A DNA stretch of 64,000 nucleotides, from positions 8,053,725 through 8,117,724 of the forward strand of contig CM034129.1 in NCBI GenBank assembly GCA_019914995.1, read 5' to 3'. Below, one piece after another: positions 13,301-25,400 of this stretch (within the stretch, counting starts at the first letter, position 1; each line of letters opens with the position of its first letter). The stretch comes from Acanthochlamys bracteata (Eukaryota > Streptophyta > Magnoliopsida > Pandanales > Velloziaceae). A program made the position numbers and the translations under genes. The notes beneath the pieces were generated by a model that was given only the letters and a program-made list of their open reading frames with translations, searched no databases and was not told the origin of the DNA.

Positions 13301-15348
13301 CTTTTGCAATAATTAAGCCTCCCTAACCACTTTAGCCCACTAGATATTTATGTCAAGGACTGTTTTAAATTCTCCTTAAGCATAAACTTCTTTCAAATAT
13401 GTAAAGCTAGCTTTAAAGACATTTATCTATGCAAAATGGAGAATAGATAAGGTACCTGCATGCTCAAGATCAGAGTCTGCTGTCACATTTTGTCCGAGCT
13501 TTATACCAGGAAGATACTTGACATTCTCCTGTTTCCGACATGGGAAAAACTTGACTTCTGAATAAGCATAACTATATATTAAGGAGGACATTTTTCAATA
13601 ACTAGATAATCTCACATTGTTTCTGTTGATTATGTCAGTCAGCTTGCCACCGCCAACTAAAATTTCTTCATAAACCCACATCCTTACTTCATCTGCAAAT
13701 TTATTTTCCAGGGAATTAGGGGTCAGTCTTGATATTTAGATATCCTCACTCATGCATACAAAATGAAATTTCCGTATTCAAAGTCATGTTTAATATGACT
13801 ACTTGAACGCTTCTTAGTTAGATAGTACTTGAAAAGAGTTATACTTGTTTTCCTAGGCATATTTAGCTCAATTGATTGCTTAAATCATAGAGTTATCAAT
13901 GGTGAAGATAGCTTTGTATGTGTATCTCCTAATGTGTGTATCATATAACTAAAGAACTCCCACATTTCAAAGCAAAGTAATATTTCCCGAATTGTAGCAA
14001 GCTGACTATAGAAATTGCTTGAAGTACCATATTAACACCAGAAAAAATCTGAGGTACCAATATTTAATGGTTTCTTCAATTTATCCAGCTCTAACAGCTA
14101 GCCACAGAATCTATACATTAAATTCAAACACAAACCTGTCTGCTTGTGATGCTAAAAGACAATTTACAGTTCAGAACTGCACTTTTCAAGCTTGCATAGA
14201 TTGGGAACATGGGCAATCCGTCAAAGAAACAAGTTTTGGATGAACTAGATATGTGTATCACTATTGGAAACAAGATAGTACTTTACAAGAGAGTTTTTAG
14301 ATAGTAATATATATATATATAATAGAGTCAAGCGGAGCAGTGCACTTTGCAAGAGAGTTTTTGCAATGTATTTAACGACTATTCCCTCCAGAGTCATCTA
14401 ATCACTCTTGTCTCCGAAAGTAGCCATATTTTATTTGTGACACTTGCAACGAAACAACATATTGCAGCTGGCTTAGTCAACATTGGACTAAATATATTTT
14501 CAAAGATTACTGACAGGAATTGCCAAAGAGATACCTAGGGATAATAGATAAACGATACAAGTCATGGATGGAACAAGGTCATCAACAATGTGGAAAGCAT
14601 ATATCATTTTGTGAATGTGACTTATGATCAAAGATAATATTTGGCAACGAGCTACGCTCTCTGCATGATCATCTGGAAAATAATGTTATATATTCATTGG
14701 ATACCAGTACGCTAGTGAATGATTGTACAATACAAGTAAGGGCGCAAGAGCATTAAGGAGCAGACTTTGTTTGCACAATGAACATGAAATTTCGAAAATG
14801 TAGCAGTCCTATTATCGAATAAGAGAACTGCATAGTGATACCTCCTTCATACAACAGGTCGACATACTACAGAAGGCCAGTTATGTATTACATATCTAGT
14901 CTCACTTTCAGGGATCATCACCAAAAATCCAGTGATATAACTTGTCCATTGCTTTCGCTCAAATTACAAACCGAGGCGCAAATGGTTTAACTTGATAATC
15001 CTTTTATTCTATTCGATCATTAAGGTTTCTTGTATCAAAAAATTAAATAAATAAAATAAAATAAAAGGCAAATGATAATAGCAATATAAATTATTAACTA
15101 TACGTAACATTAATTGTTAAAAAAAAGTGCACGAACCCTTTAAATGCGCAAGGCAAAGATCAAAAAAAAAAAAAAAAAAACTGACCATGGAAAGCAGGGA
15201 AGTTGCGGGTGTTGGATGCGATGAGCTTTGCTGCAACGCTACCCCAGTTACCGCTGCCGATCACCGTCACCTTGAATCTCTCTACTTCTCCGTCGCTGAC
15301 AACAACTTCATGACGATGATGATCTCCACCCTCCATGGCCGGAGCCAT
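10305..15348 (-). CDS. NAD-dependent glycerol-3-phosphate dehydrogenase, animal-type
   Basis: Eleven exons join without a frame break to 380 residues: 15186-15348, 13616-13692, 13456-13528, 11974-12191, 11787-11894, 11593-11656, 11470-11507, 11272-11392, 11125-11179, 10973-11021, 10305-10481. The enzyme interconverts dihydroxyacetone phosphate and glycerol-3-phosphate, feeding lipid synthesis and NADH shuttling. Visible motifs: the dinucleotide-binding GSGNWG (residues 31-36), [17 protein letters not shown], the catalytic-lysine block [12 protein letters not shown] (Lys227 by my count), [16 protein letters not shown] and [12 protein letters not shown]. The family fits Arabidopsis At5g40610-type proteins rather than the bacterial-like cytosolic isoforms. 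The first 25 residues are acidic and His-rich, not an obvious transit peptide, so location is unresolved. Intron 4 appears to use a GC donor. The gene sits 960 bases from ATG16 on the same strand. Confidence 0.95.
11895..11973 (-). other. Probable GC-AG intron in the dehydrogenase gene
   Basis: The exon coding for GANIANE ends in GAG and is followed by GCAGGG; no GT donor is nearby. The next exon must begin with ATT GCC GTG GAG to give the family sequence IAVE, and it is preceded by GACGCAG. Removing these 79 bases keeps the frame; reading through gives a foreign sequence and a stop. A GC-AG intron is the simplest explanation. Confidence 0.8.
12192..13455 (-). other. Dehydrogenase intron 3 with internal duplication
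   Basis: A 1.26 kb intron. Its middle (about 12500-12950) is less AT-rich than its surroundings and includes a 45-base tandem duplication (12602-12692) and a 77-codon plus-strand open frame (12706-12939) with no family resemblance. I regard this as inserted repeat DNA, not a nested gene. Confidence 0.5.
12602..12692. repeat. 45-bp tandem duplication
   Basis: Two adjacent near-identical units (12602-12646 and 12647-12692) share the core GAGGAAAAGAAGCAGAATGA followed by AGGGCTCTGA or AGGGCCCTGA. They lie inside dehydrogenase intron 3. Confidence 0.75.
13693..15185 (-). other. Dehydrogenase intron 1
   Basis: A 1.5 kb intron with no coding exon that I can recognise. On the sense strand the donor GTCAG is followed directly by a run of about 19 T (plus-strand poly-A 15162-15180). 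A short AT dinucleotide run lies near 14310-14322. Confidence 0.6.
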
Positions 15349-15443
15349 GCAACATGAAACAAAACTACCGACAAATATGACGACAACAACAAGGATCTCC
15401 AGAGAGAAAAAATAATAATAAAATAAGAACTAGCTAGAGAATG

Positions 15444-15523
15444 GAAGAGAGAGAGAGTTTAACGTGCGGTGGTGCTATAAAAGAGGGGAGGGAAGAAGAA
15501 AGAGCAAGAGACAGAGACAGCAA
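15444..15523 (-). promoter_or_regulatory. CT-rich leader/promoter tract of the dehydrogenase gene
   Basis: About 100-180 bases upstream of the ATG the sense strand is dominated by CT repeats (seen as GAGAGAGAG on the plus strand). Such pyrimidine stretches are common near plant transcription starts. No clear TATA box is visible on the sense strand. Confidence 0.35.
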
Positions 15524-16308
15524 GGCGTTCTTCGATTGGAGATCTGTTTAATTTTTGTTTTTTCTTTTTAAAAATATGGGATTAAAAATATGGGATTAAG
15601 AAGATGAAAAGAAAAATAAGTTATAGGTCGGGCTTGGCAAAATGTTTGAATCTAGAGATCTTTCATGCTCTCAGCTCCCATTGAAATTTGTAAACGAACT
15701 TCCCTTGCAGACATTATACATATACTCGATTATGGATCAGGCATTTAAAATCTCGGCCGTCCCATTTTTATAGTTGTTATTTCAATCAGTACATTAACTA
15801 ATGCATGAGATGCAATTTGATAGAGTCCAAATTCCAAGTTTCCTAAGCTGTTTTCCGTAGGGCTTTAAGTTGTAGTTGCGTGTACAGTTTTCTCTTTATC
15901 GGTATAAGTTATGTGTATGCTTTGAATAGAAGCGGATTACTCTGTACAAAATTATTGAACCAATCTTGCCATGTCCACATTGTGCATCTTACCTACTTCT
16001 TTCTGTCAAGTAGCATTGCAATCCAATACATTTTCACCAATCTGCAACTCTTAATTTCCTATCGACAACAGCAAAGCATAACATATAGAAACGCAAAACC
16101 TGTCATATCCAAAAGGCTCCAAATTACGGAAACATTCTTCAATATATTGAGGACGGGAGCAAAAACACATGATGGTACAAGATGTGGCCCACAACCCGGA
16201 TGCTTGACGAAAAATCTCCAAAGTACAAGTTTCCTAGTCTATGTACAAAAGATGAACAGTTTATGGTCTGGCTCGACTATTATAAACACATTAGCACTAC
16301 CCCATGCA

Positions 16309-19300
16309 TCACGTCCATATGCACAAATTTCCAGATCTATCAGCAGAAGCGAATGGCTTGCCTGTTCCACTCCACGAACAAGAAAGAACAGGCACTGAAT
16401 GACCACCTTCCAGAACACTCACCCTTCCTTGCTTGAACCTAGACCAGAGATATATAGCTCCATCTGCTGAACCTGCTGCAACGTAGTTTTCATCAGCACT
16501 AAGGCATGAGCGGCTCCAGGTGGTAGCTACTTTGTTTCCGTTGGCCCAGAATGTTCCACAAACTTCCAATGATCTTGCATCAAATAGGTTATGAACATTG
16601 TCTTTTCCACTTGTCAAGATTATATTGCCGTTACGGGAAACACAGACTGAAGTAATTGCCTGAGAGTGGCCAGCAACTTCAGCTGTCAGTTTTCCAGTCT
16701 GGCTGTCCCACACCCGTAGGTTACCATCAATATGGCCAGAAAATATTGTAACACCATCCACACTACAGGAAAGTGCATTACAATTGCTTGCAGACATAAT
16801 CGTGTGATTGCAATAGCCATTATGAAGATCCCAGACTTTAATAGTGTGATCATAAGAACCACTTACTACGTGCCGGCTGGAGACCCTGTTGGCATCCACA
16901 GCACATACTTTATTAGTATGGCCTGTAAGTGTGTGGCGTATTCGAGAGGTACCCATGTCCCATACAAATAACTTGTTAGAAGCACTTGCTGCTATCACAG
17001 ATTTATTGTCAGGAGTAACAGCCAGATCAAGCACCGAGCCAATGCAGCCATTAAGAGTCGTGGTCTGAGCACCAGCTCTTGTGTCCCATATCCTAACCGT
17101 CTGGTCCTGCCCACCACTTATTAGCTTATTTGAGTTATGTTGGAAAAGTATGGAGCCACACCCACCTTCATGTGCCTGGATTGTGTGGTTGACTATGGAT
17201 GGAATCATTGACTCCACAGAGCTATCAAATCCACCTTCACTCTGGCGGATGACTCCATCAACCTGCTGTCGTGCCAGTTCTTCTATGCTGCTTACACCAT
17301 GCTTTTGCATCATGTCCTGAAATAGTGCATTCATCTGCAAGCAAAGCAAATGAAAATAAAAATATTCCATTTACTTTTTTGAATGTCACATTTACTTGCT
17401 AACAGTGACCACTTGTGAGGTTAAAGGAACTCGGACATAAACAGCAACAAACATTATGCATATGAGAGGCAGCATATACTAGTATTTCAAAGTATGCATT
17501 CAGCATCACACTCTATGCGAGCCAACATAATTCAGTAAATCAGCAAGGGCAAGTTTAAGTATTCTCAACCACGTAACCAACATCCACATATTGCTGCCGC
17601 TTGAAAGGGAGTTCAAGGAATTTTTGTGGGAACTTGTATTGCCAGCTGTTAGCATTTAACGTACCTTAGTAACTTGGAGTGATTTAGATTACTGTACCAG
17701 GTAGTGGGAGAAGCCAAACGAGATATTTGCTTTATCTCGTTTCTTTTGTAGTAGTTCTTGTTTCCTTAATTTTTCTATAGTTTTATGTTTTGGTAATAAT
17801 ATATTTTGACAAAACTCAACAAAATTGTTTGCTTCTACTGACCTTGGTTCTATCTTGGCCTTTAAGAATGTGCCCATTCTCTGAACTTAGTTTTCCTTCC
17901 TTTTCCCTGTTTTCCACTCTCTAACTCCTCCTGGAGTCTAGAACCAAAGTGTCAAGCAACTTTGGCTTTCCCCCTTAACAAATACAGATTCGTAAATCCA
18001 CTTCGTCTCTCATTGACTGATTGAATTTATTAGTTTTGACCATATTGATAGGAAATTGGAACTATCTTCACCTAAGCAGTTACATATATCCATTCAAAAC
18101 TTCAAATACATGAGTCATTGTAATAGATCCAAATAGTGCAAAAAAATAAAAACAAAGATCATCTATGTTCTTGATGTAATTAGCATTTTGGAGGAATGCC
18201 AGTCTTTCAGTTATGGTGATAAACAATATATATGGAAGGATTCACAGCAAGGAAACCATGAAAGACTATGGTTGTTGTAAGAGAGAGCTAAAAGCAGCAC
18301 CTTATTTAGCCAGTATTTTTAACAGTAGGAACACTTAATATAGAAAGCATAAGCTAATATAACACGAGAAAAAGATATCCAGACTTTTATTCATAACTTT
18401 AATCTTTCATAAGATAATGGCTACTGTGAAGAATTACCATTCTGGAAAAGGAAAGAGAGCATAACTATTCAAAGAAAAGAAATACAAAGAGAATTTCAAT
18501 TTGATCAAGTGTCAAAGATGTGCAAAAAAAAACAAGGGGAAAAAGAAAAACTAAAGCAAAAGAAATTATCAAGAAATTTATTTTAATTCCATAATAAATT
18601 GCAGAAGATGGGAAATAGATTTCCTTTCACCAATTCAGATCCAAATTCTCATTATTCTTAGATAAATTACCATTCTGTTCACCACTCTCAGTTGTTCACT
18701 TATTCTTCTAGCTTCGGTTTTGAAAGAATGACGATTCCTTAAGTTCCTCAATAACAACTAGCTACTAGCATGGCTTACACTAGACGTCCTATTTTTTCCT
18801 TTCTTCGTAAATATCCTAGTAAAGAAGTTGATATTTATCAGCAAAAGGTGGGAGAATCTGAAAAACGTATATTATAAAAGCAAAATTATACTAAGTGAAG
18901 CATAAGGAAGAAAGCTAGTGAACCTCATTCATTGTCTCAGCGTTCTTCATCTTTTCTAGCATCAACGTATCGACGAAATGTTTGTTTTCTTTCTCCAACT
19001 TTATTAGCTTCTGAGTCAGCTCCTCAAGTTGCTTCTTAAGCGATTGATTCTCTTCAATTAGAAGCTCCAATGCTTTTGTTTTTTCATCTAAACTTTCTCT
19101 AAGCTGAGCGCTTTCCGCCCTACAATCATAGACGTATTACTTTGTATTGAAGAAATCTGGAGCCTACTACGGCAATGGATCAGACAAAAAAAGTATACCT
19201 AGTTTCTGCCATTTCACTCTGTAGGTTAGTGATCAATGCTTCTTTCTCTTGGGCAAGAGCCTTGGAGGCCCTAGAATCTGCCACCTCGACCACAAGCTGC

Positions 19301-19750
19301 TCCGAAAGTCGTGACTGAGCTTTGTAACATTGTTGCAGCTCTAGTTCAAGACTTTCTGCTTTCTCCTTCCACTCTAAGCCCTGCAGTAAACAAAAATTCA
19401 GAATATAGAAACTTTACCATACATTTTTACAATGATCAATTTCCATCAGTAGAGCAGTCTAGAGACCACAAAATCTATATGATAATATAAAGCGGAGACA
19501 TAGCTACCGAGAATTCCCCGCATAGCATTTTTTAGTTAACTAACTGCTACTTGGTACTAGGGATGCAGTAGTTTTCCAAGATGCCTCCTTCCAGGGAATA
19601 GTATCATTGGTTCAAAAACTTCTTTACTCCTATTCTCAACCCGTAAATAGAACAACACAAGCCTTCTCTCGAATTGAAGTCGGTGTGTATCTGCCTTATA
19701 AAAGCACTAAACTTTACATTCCAAAGGAGGCGTTCATAAAAAAATAATAA

Positions 19751-19786
<36 letters not shown>

Positions 19787-20816
19787 GATGCCTTCTTCTC
19801 CCTGCTAAGCTGGAACTTCTCCCATAGGCACCCCTGACAAGTCATTGTTCTGTTCTCTTCTTTTTCTAAGAATTTGCTCCCTTTACTTCATACATAAAAT
19901 CTATCCTCTGTAAAACTTTTCTGCTGCGCATCTGTCTTAGTCGAGCAGATTTCCTCTAAAACCTTTCTAACTTTCATTTATTTCACATGTTTTGTTCCTT
20001 CGAAGATATCTGGTACCACCTGGATTTGAACCCCTCCATTCTTGGTTTTCCTCAATCTCCTCATACTCCATTGATGTTTCCTAACTACTTCTCCCTCTGC
20101 TTTCATTTATCGACCTTCCAACTTTCATTTATTTCACATGTTTTGTTCCTTTGAAGATATCTGGTACTACTCGGATTTGAACCCCTCCATTCTTGGTTTT
20201 TCCCTCAATCTCCTCACACTCCATTAACGTTTCCTAACTACTTCTCCCTCTACTTTGTGCAACGACAGCTAGGAAGCAGCTTCACAGCTTGGTTGCGGAA
20301 GCTCAGCCATCCGGTGAGTGGCAGCATGGACATTCTATGCATTGGAAGTTGACATAGTGGAGCTGAACTTCAAATCCTTGGTAGGACATGTTCTCTGTAT
20401 TGGTTATGGTGCCTTACCATTGATCTGCGAATTCGCCAAGTCAATACCATTGAGCAATCTCCCCGCCATTAGGTTCAGAAACTCTTGATCTCGAAGATGG
20501 TCAAAAATGAAATCAATCCTAGACCTAGTCTTTCATTGGTAGAAGCACTTTGAAGTGTCACCAGCTAGATCTTTTTCATGGACGGTCCACGGCATATTTT
20601 TATTTTTGGAATTTTTAAGAGAAATTGTAGATGCATTTTATAACCTGAAACTGGGTAGTAAATCAAATAAGAACGATGGGTTTCAAAAGGAGTTGTACCT
20701 GAGCAAGAAAAGGCTGAGCAAGAGCTTGGATTGCAGGCCCATGAGCACCTTCCTCAAGCCGGTGCCGCTTACGAAGGGCTCTAAGGGCTCGTTCTATAGC
20801 CATGCCTGATGAGATC
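16309..20816 (-). CDS. ATG16: Autophagy-related protein 16 (coiled coil plus WD40)
   Basis: Coding exons 20699-20803, 19199-19380, 18924-19119 and 16309-17334 give 502 residues, close to other plant ATG16 proteins. Exon 1 has the N-terminal helix (ALRALRKRHRLEEGAH) that in the family contacts ATG5. Exons 2-3 are a long coiled coil (LELELQQCYKAQSRLSEQL, then LKKQLEELTQKLIKLEKEN) for dimerisation. The last exon encodes about seven WD40 repeats from near residue 215 to the end (GGQDQTVRIWD, SGSYDHTIKVWD, GHIDGNLRVWD, AADRS-like last blade ending LCIWT). With ATG12-ATG5 it forms the complex that directs ATG8 lipidation on the phagophore. The ATG at 20803 lies 13 bases into an exon with a good acceptor (TTTGTTTCAG), so at least one upstream non-coding or alternative first exon is likely. 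Confidence 0.93.
17335..18923 (-). other. ATG16 intron 3, no gene seen
   Basis: A 1.6 kb AT-rich intron between the coiled-coil and WD40 exons. A 62-codon minus-strand open frame (17689-17877) shows no family features and no splice continuity with ATG16. Confidence 0.7.
19743..19786. repeat. (AAAT)n microsatellite
   Basis: About ten consecutive AAAT units in ATG16 intron 1. Confidence 0.95.
19961..20256. repeat. 152-bp tandem duplication in ATG16 intron 1
   Basis: Two adjacent copies (about 19961-20112 and 20113-20256) differ at roughly one base in ten. Both contain TTTCACATGTTTTGTTCCTT, GGATTTGAACCCCTCCATTC and CCTAACTACTTCTCCCTCT. The intron spans 19381-20698; I see no coding content in it. 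Confidence 0.85.
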
Positions 20817-22436
20817 CTGAAACAAAACAAATTCAAAACTAGTGAATTCGAAATAAATCAAATCAAAACGAAAGCATTGAAGTTCCACGAATCAATCACA
20901 ACTATTATCTACCCTAAGATATAAGTTAGATTTGCGCACGACAACTGAATTTGGCAAACTGTGCTGAAATTAATTACATATTTGCAGCTGACTGATTAGA
21001 TTTGGTGATGAACTAGTTGTTGTTCATCGTTCGAAAACAATTTCAGGAATCTTGTTGAGGGAGTGGAGAAGGTAAATAAGGACGCGGCAGAGCTTCAAGT
21101 GTTGAAGCCTCGAAGGAAGAGCCCCAATCAGAAAAAGTTTTTCCAACTCGGCACTGGAGGGCTGGGTTGTAGAAGCAACAACTCCTACAAGGCTGCAATT
21201 TTTTCTTATTAATTGCTTTTGTTGTTAGGGCAACTACTGTTGTGGATATAGATCAATACTTAAGGTCATATATGAAAGATCTTTTTAAAAGTTTCCAAAC
21301 GTTCTCTTTTTTAATAAATTTTTTAAATAAAAAAATAAAATATATTTTAAAAATATTTTTATTTAAAATAATTTATTTTATAAGTACTTCTACATGTTCC
21401 TTAGTATTTTATACATCAAATTATATGATGGTGAGGCCGATCCGGTGAGACCGTTCCGGATTTGTTTCGGTGAAAAACCGATTCGGTAAGACCGTCGAAT
21501 TATAATCGCAAATGTTCAACCCATATACCGTAGAAAACATAACAATTAATCAACGTAGGATTCATCAACAATATCCTAATTTTAAGAACTGTTTATATGA
21601 TTTTTTGATGAGGTAGATAATTTCATGACTCAAGGTGATATTCTAACTAGTGTATAAAATTAACAAGGGCAAAATGTGTATCTACCTACATTCACCAAAG
21701 ATTAAAAAAGAAAATATGCATCTTCAGGAAGGAATTTGTACTTTTAAACCGCAGCAAGGTTTTGTAGAGAGTAACCAGATGAACATTTTCATGTAATATA
21801 AAAGATAAAACTCGTTCTGAAATCAAACTGGAGCAGCGGCAGCCGGCAGGCAAGCATCCAACTTTCAGCTTTCAGGCATATGCTAACAGTACCGACCAAA
21901 TGTCTTCTTCTTGAAGCATTGGCAATGGCGACTCAATGATGCAGCCTCTCAGCTTCAAAGGAAATAATTTGTTCATCTAGAGGAGGTAGATTCAAAGAAC
22001 AAGAAATTTCTAACTGGATTCAAAGATAATTTGAGGAAAATAATCATCTAAGACTTAGGTTTGCCAAATGTATAAACGCATTATAAATCAATCTCTTTGC
22101 CAGTGACATCAAAATTTTCAACCATAAAACAAGTAAATGTGCCTTTAGTAAACTTAGTTTCTCATATAATCACAACATATACATATGTTCAAGCACATAC
22201 AGTGAGTGAAGATTCATAATACACTCCTATCCTAGCAACCAACGAATGGAACCAACATTCCTGACATGATCCAATGAGCAAATATATATTACACCGTTGC
22301 CTTCACCATTTCCATCCACTATTAGAAGGATACAAATATGGTTACATGCTGAGAAAAGCACAATGAATTGCAAACAGAAAATCCCCAAAATAACGGTGAC
22401 TATTGATCAAATCAATTTACAAGTGCTAAGTAGTGT
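20817..22436. other. ATG16 5' region and intergenic stretch
   Basis: Contains the presumed upstream exon and promoter of ATG16 (about 20820-21200), then AT-rich DNA with a low-complexity A/T block at 21270-21400 and the 3' flank of the hydrolase gene. No TATA box or first exon can be fixed from sequence alone. Confidence 0.5.
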
Positions 22437-25400
22437 TTACCCAGCCCAGATTCTATCAAGTCTGTCCACACTTTTCCTTGCTCTCTCCAGAAGGTCACTG
22501 TTTTTTCGAGACCTCTCAAGGCAATCCACGCTTCTCCTTGATTTTTCAATAGGAACCTTCACTTTTTCCAATTTCTCTAAATTTCTAGATCTAGGATCAT
22601 GACCATTATATCGGTCTATACTGCCTCTTGGTTTCTCTCTTCTATCATTGCTCATGCTCTTTCTAGAGGCTTTAGAACCGTCAGTGCTTTTCCTAGAGGG
22701 TTCAAATTGATCTGTGCTCTTCCTCCAAGTATTTCTTACTGAAGGAGATTTTTCCACTGTGGATATAAACTTCTTTAAGTGTCTGAGGTAATCTGGGAAA
22801 AGCTCCAAGTCACAGTGTTTCCCTCCCTCTATCCATAGCGGCTCATATTTGTCCTTACAAAGCTCCCAAAGTTTCTTACCATGGGACCAATCCACAACTT
22901 CATCCGCTGTTCCCTGCAGACAAGAATGAATACAGATGGTGTAAAAGATTGAAGGGAAAGGATATTACGTCTTTTAGCACAACTATAGAAAGGCAATGTT
23001 GCAGCAATAGTTCCATTCAAAAGGCTTCGTCTTTTCTTTTTATCCGATATGAGTATAGAACACATTTTGCAACATAACATTGAAAAATACTACTATGACT
23101 CCTTACTTGAGTATCAACTGAAATCCCTAAAACTTAATGTAGCCAAGCATGTAGGTACCTTACCCATACAAAAGCTAAAAGTTGAATCAAGCTCTAGCGA
23201 AGCAAGCTTAAACTTGGACAGTGTTCTCTATCGACTCTGTTGCTTATGGTAGTGTTCTCAGATATATTGGGAACCTATCATAATGAAGGTGACAGTGGAA
23301 TTGTTTAAATAAATTGTTAATCATGTTATATAATACTTGTAACATATATTTGCCTGGTCAAACATTATGTGAAACGTTAAACTGCAGACTCTACTGCCAC
23401 ATAGGTTCGCATCTGCCATGTCATCACAACCAGGCTGGACAACCGGATACTAGCTAGGTCAGTATCGGATCAAGATGTGGACAGGCTGGGTCAACCAGTT
23501 GGTGGCCATGTTTAGCATGCAGTTATACGCAGAGTCAACCAAAATTAAGTAGGCCAGATCTCCCATGACCTAAATGGAGAAAAGGGGAGTCATGGCAGCC
23601 ACAGAGAGGAATAAGAACAGAATCGCGACTCTAGGGAAGGGACATCATTGGTAACACACAGAGCCACCACAAGAGATCTAGAGAGATCACCGACACAGTC
23701 AGGAGTTCAATCCCGGCTCTGGCAACTTTGGCTCCTCAACATCAACTCAGTTAAACTCACTGTAACAGAGAGGATGAGAGGAGCAAGTTTGTACAGCTAT
23801 TCCCCCTACTTACAATGCGTTTTTTCTCACCGTTACCGGCAGAATCTGTGGTTCATTTATAGGGTTTTCCACGTAATTGTTGCGTCTTCTCTTAAATGCC
23901 TTCACTATTATCCACGTGGTGTGATCCAAATCACCCTCTTAGCAAACTACTCTCGAAGCGCTCGATATAAACGTTGACTATGAAAACACAGTAACATTGT
24001 GCTTCTATATGATTGCATGGCATCTTGAACAAGTTAATGAAGAGTTGTATTTTAACTAGAATATTTTTAAGGTAGACATATAAACAGCAAAGTCCCCTTC
24101 TATAGTCTCTGTTACTCTCTTTTCTTCTTCTCTATTGATTCCATTTCCCCTGTCAGTCTTCTGTCTTTGAATATCCTTCACCATTCCTGATTTCTTTATT
24201 CTCCCTTTTATACCGTCTTCCACTCTTATTTGTCCTCCTATTCTCAGTCTGCCTGTGTTCAATGGGCATCTCGTCACCAGTTCTCATGTTGACTAGCAGT
24301 TCTAAGCTTTTATCACAGAGATGAAGTTGACTGGACAAACCTTCGCTCTAAACTCTTGGCAAATGTACTTATGGCTCATATAAGCAAGTAGAAGAAGATG
24401 ATAACTACAGATTTAAACAATTTTGTCATTTATAGGAAAACCAGTTAGCATAAAGATATGAAGGTACTTACATGAATTACGAGCACAGGACAATTCACCA
24501 ATGGAATTTTATCAATATTCTGTAATACAAGAAAATGCAGTTCAATAAATATCCACATGTACAGGAATACGAAGCAAGAAAATTGCAAAGATCTACTCAC
24601 CTTGTATATATCAAACCAATATGTACGCTTTACAGGATACATGACTCTTAAACCAGAAAGTATAGGGCTATGCAAGACTACTGCTCGTAACCGAGATAAA
24701 CGAGCTGCCAGATCTAATGTGGGTCCACTGCCAACAGATTGACCATAAAGTATAATGTCGTCTTCCTTTGTGTCAAAGTTCTCTAGAAGGCACTTATAAG
24801 CAGCTTCAATATCAGCGTAAGTATTTTGTTCACTTGGCTACAAAATAGGATGGGACAATAGTTAGTCTTAAAGTCAAATGACACACTCTAGCAAAATTCT
24901 TGTCCATGGGACAAGGAGTTTCTTATCAACCAAGAAACAAAAACAAACCTTTCCACTTGATTGCCCATATCCAGAGTAGTCATACCTGCATGAATGACAT
25001 GAATAAGTTCATTCCATACATCAGAAATCTATAGGTCACAAATTCTAGTATAATGAAAGTACATAGTGCATGCAACAGTTTAGACATATGAAGAACAAGC
25101 GTCATTAATCTGTTTCTTAAAACTTAAGCCTAAGCCCCATAGTTTCTTCGGAGTTATAATTTGTTGGCCAAGTACAAGAAAAACATGTTCTTCCTAAACA
25201 CGTTCCAAACATACAGGCAAATTTTATTACCCATTGTCAGAAAAGGAAAACTTGTACATTATTTGCATCACTTAAATCTGGTGAAAATAATCTCTACATT
25301 TACAACAATAACAATGTTAAGTTTGACAGCTAAGAGATTATTTTCATACATAAACGAGCCAAAGCTTACACATTGGATGAAGCAATTACTGTCAATATGA

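Noticed and set aside
15162-15180. Poly-A run as the tail of a retroposed copy
   Set aside because: It follows directly on the exon 1 donor of the dehydrogenase and no target duplication or inserted gene is seen.
20555-20809. 84-codon plus-strand frame over ATG16 exon 1
   Set aside because: Shadow of the real minus-strand ATG16 exon; the opposite strand has the conserved sequence.
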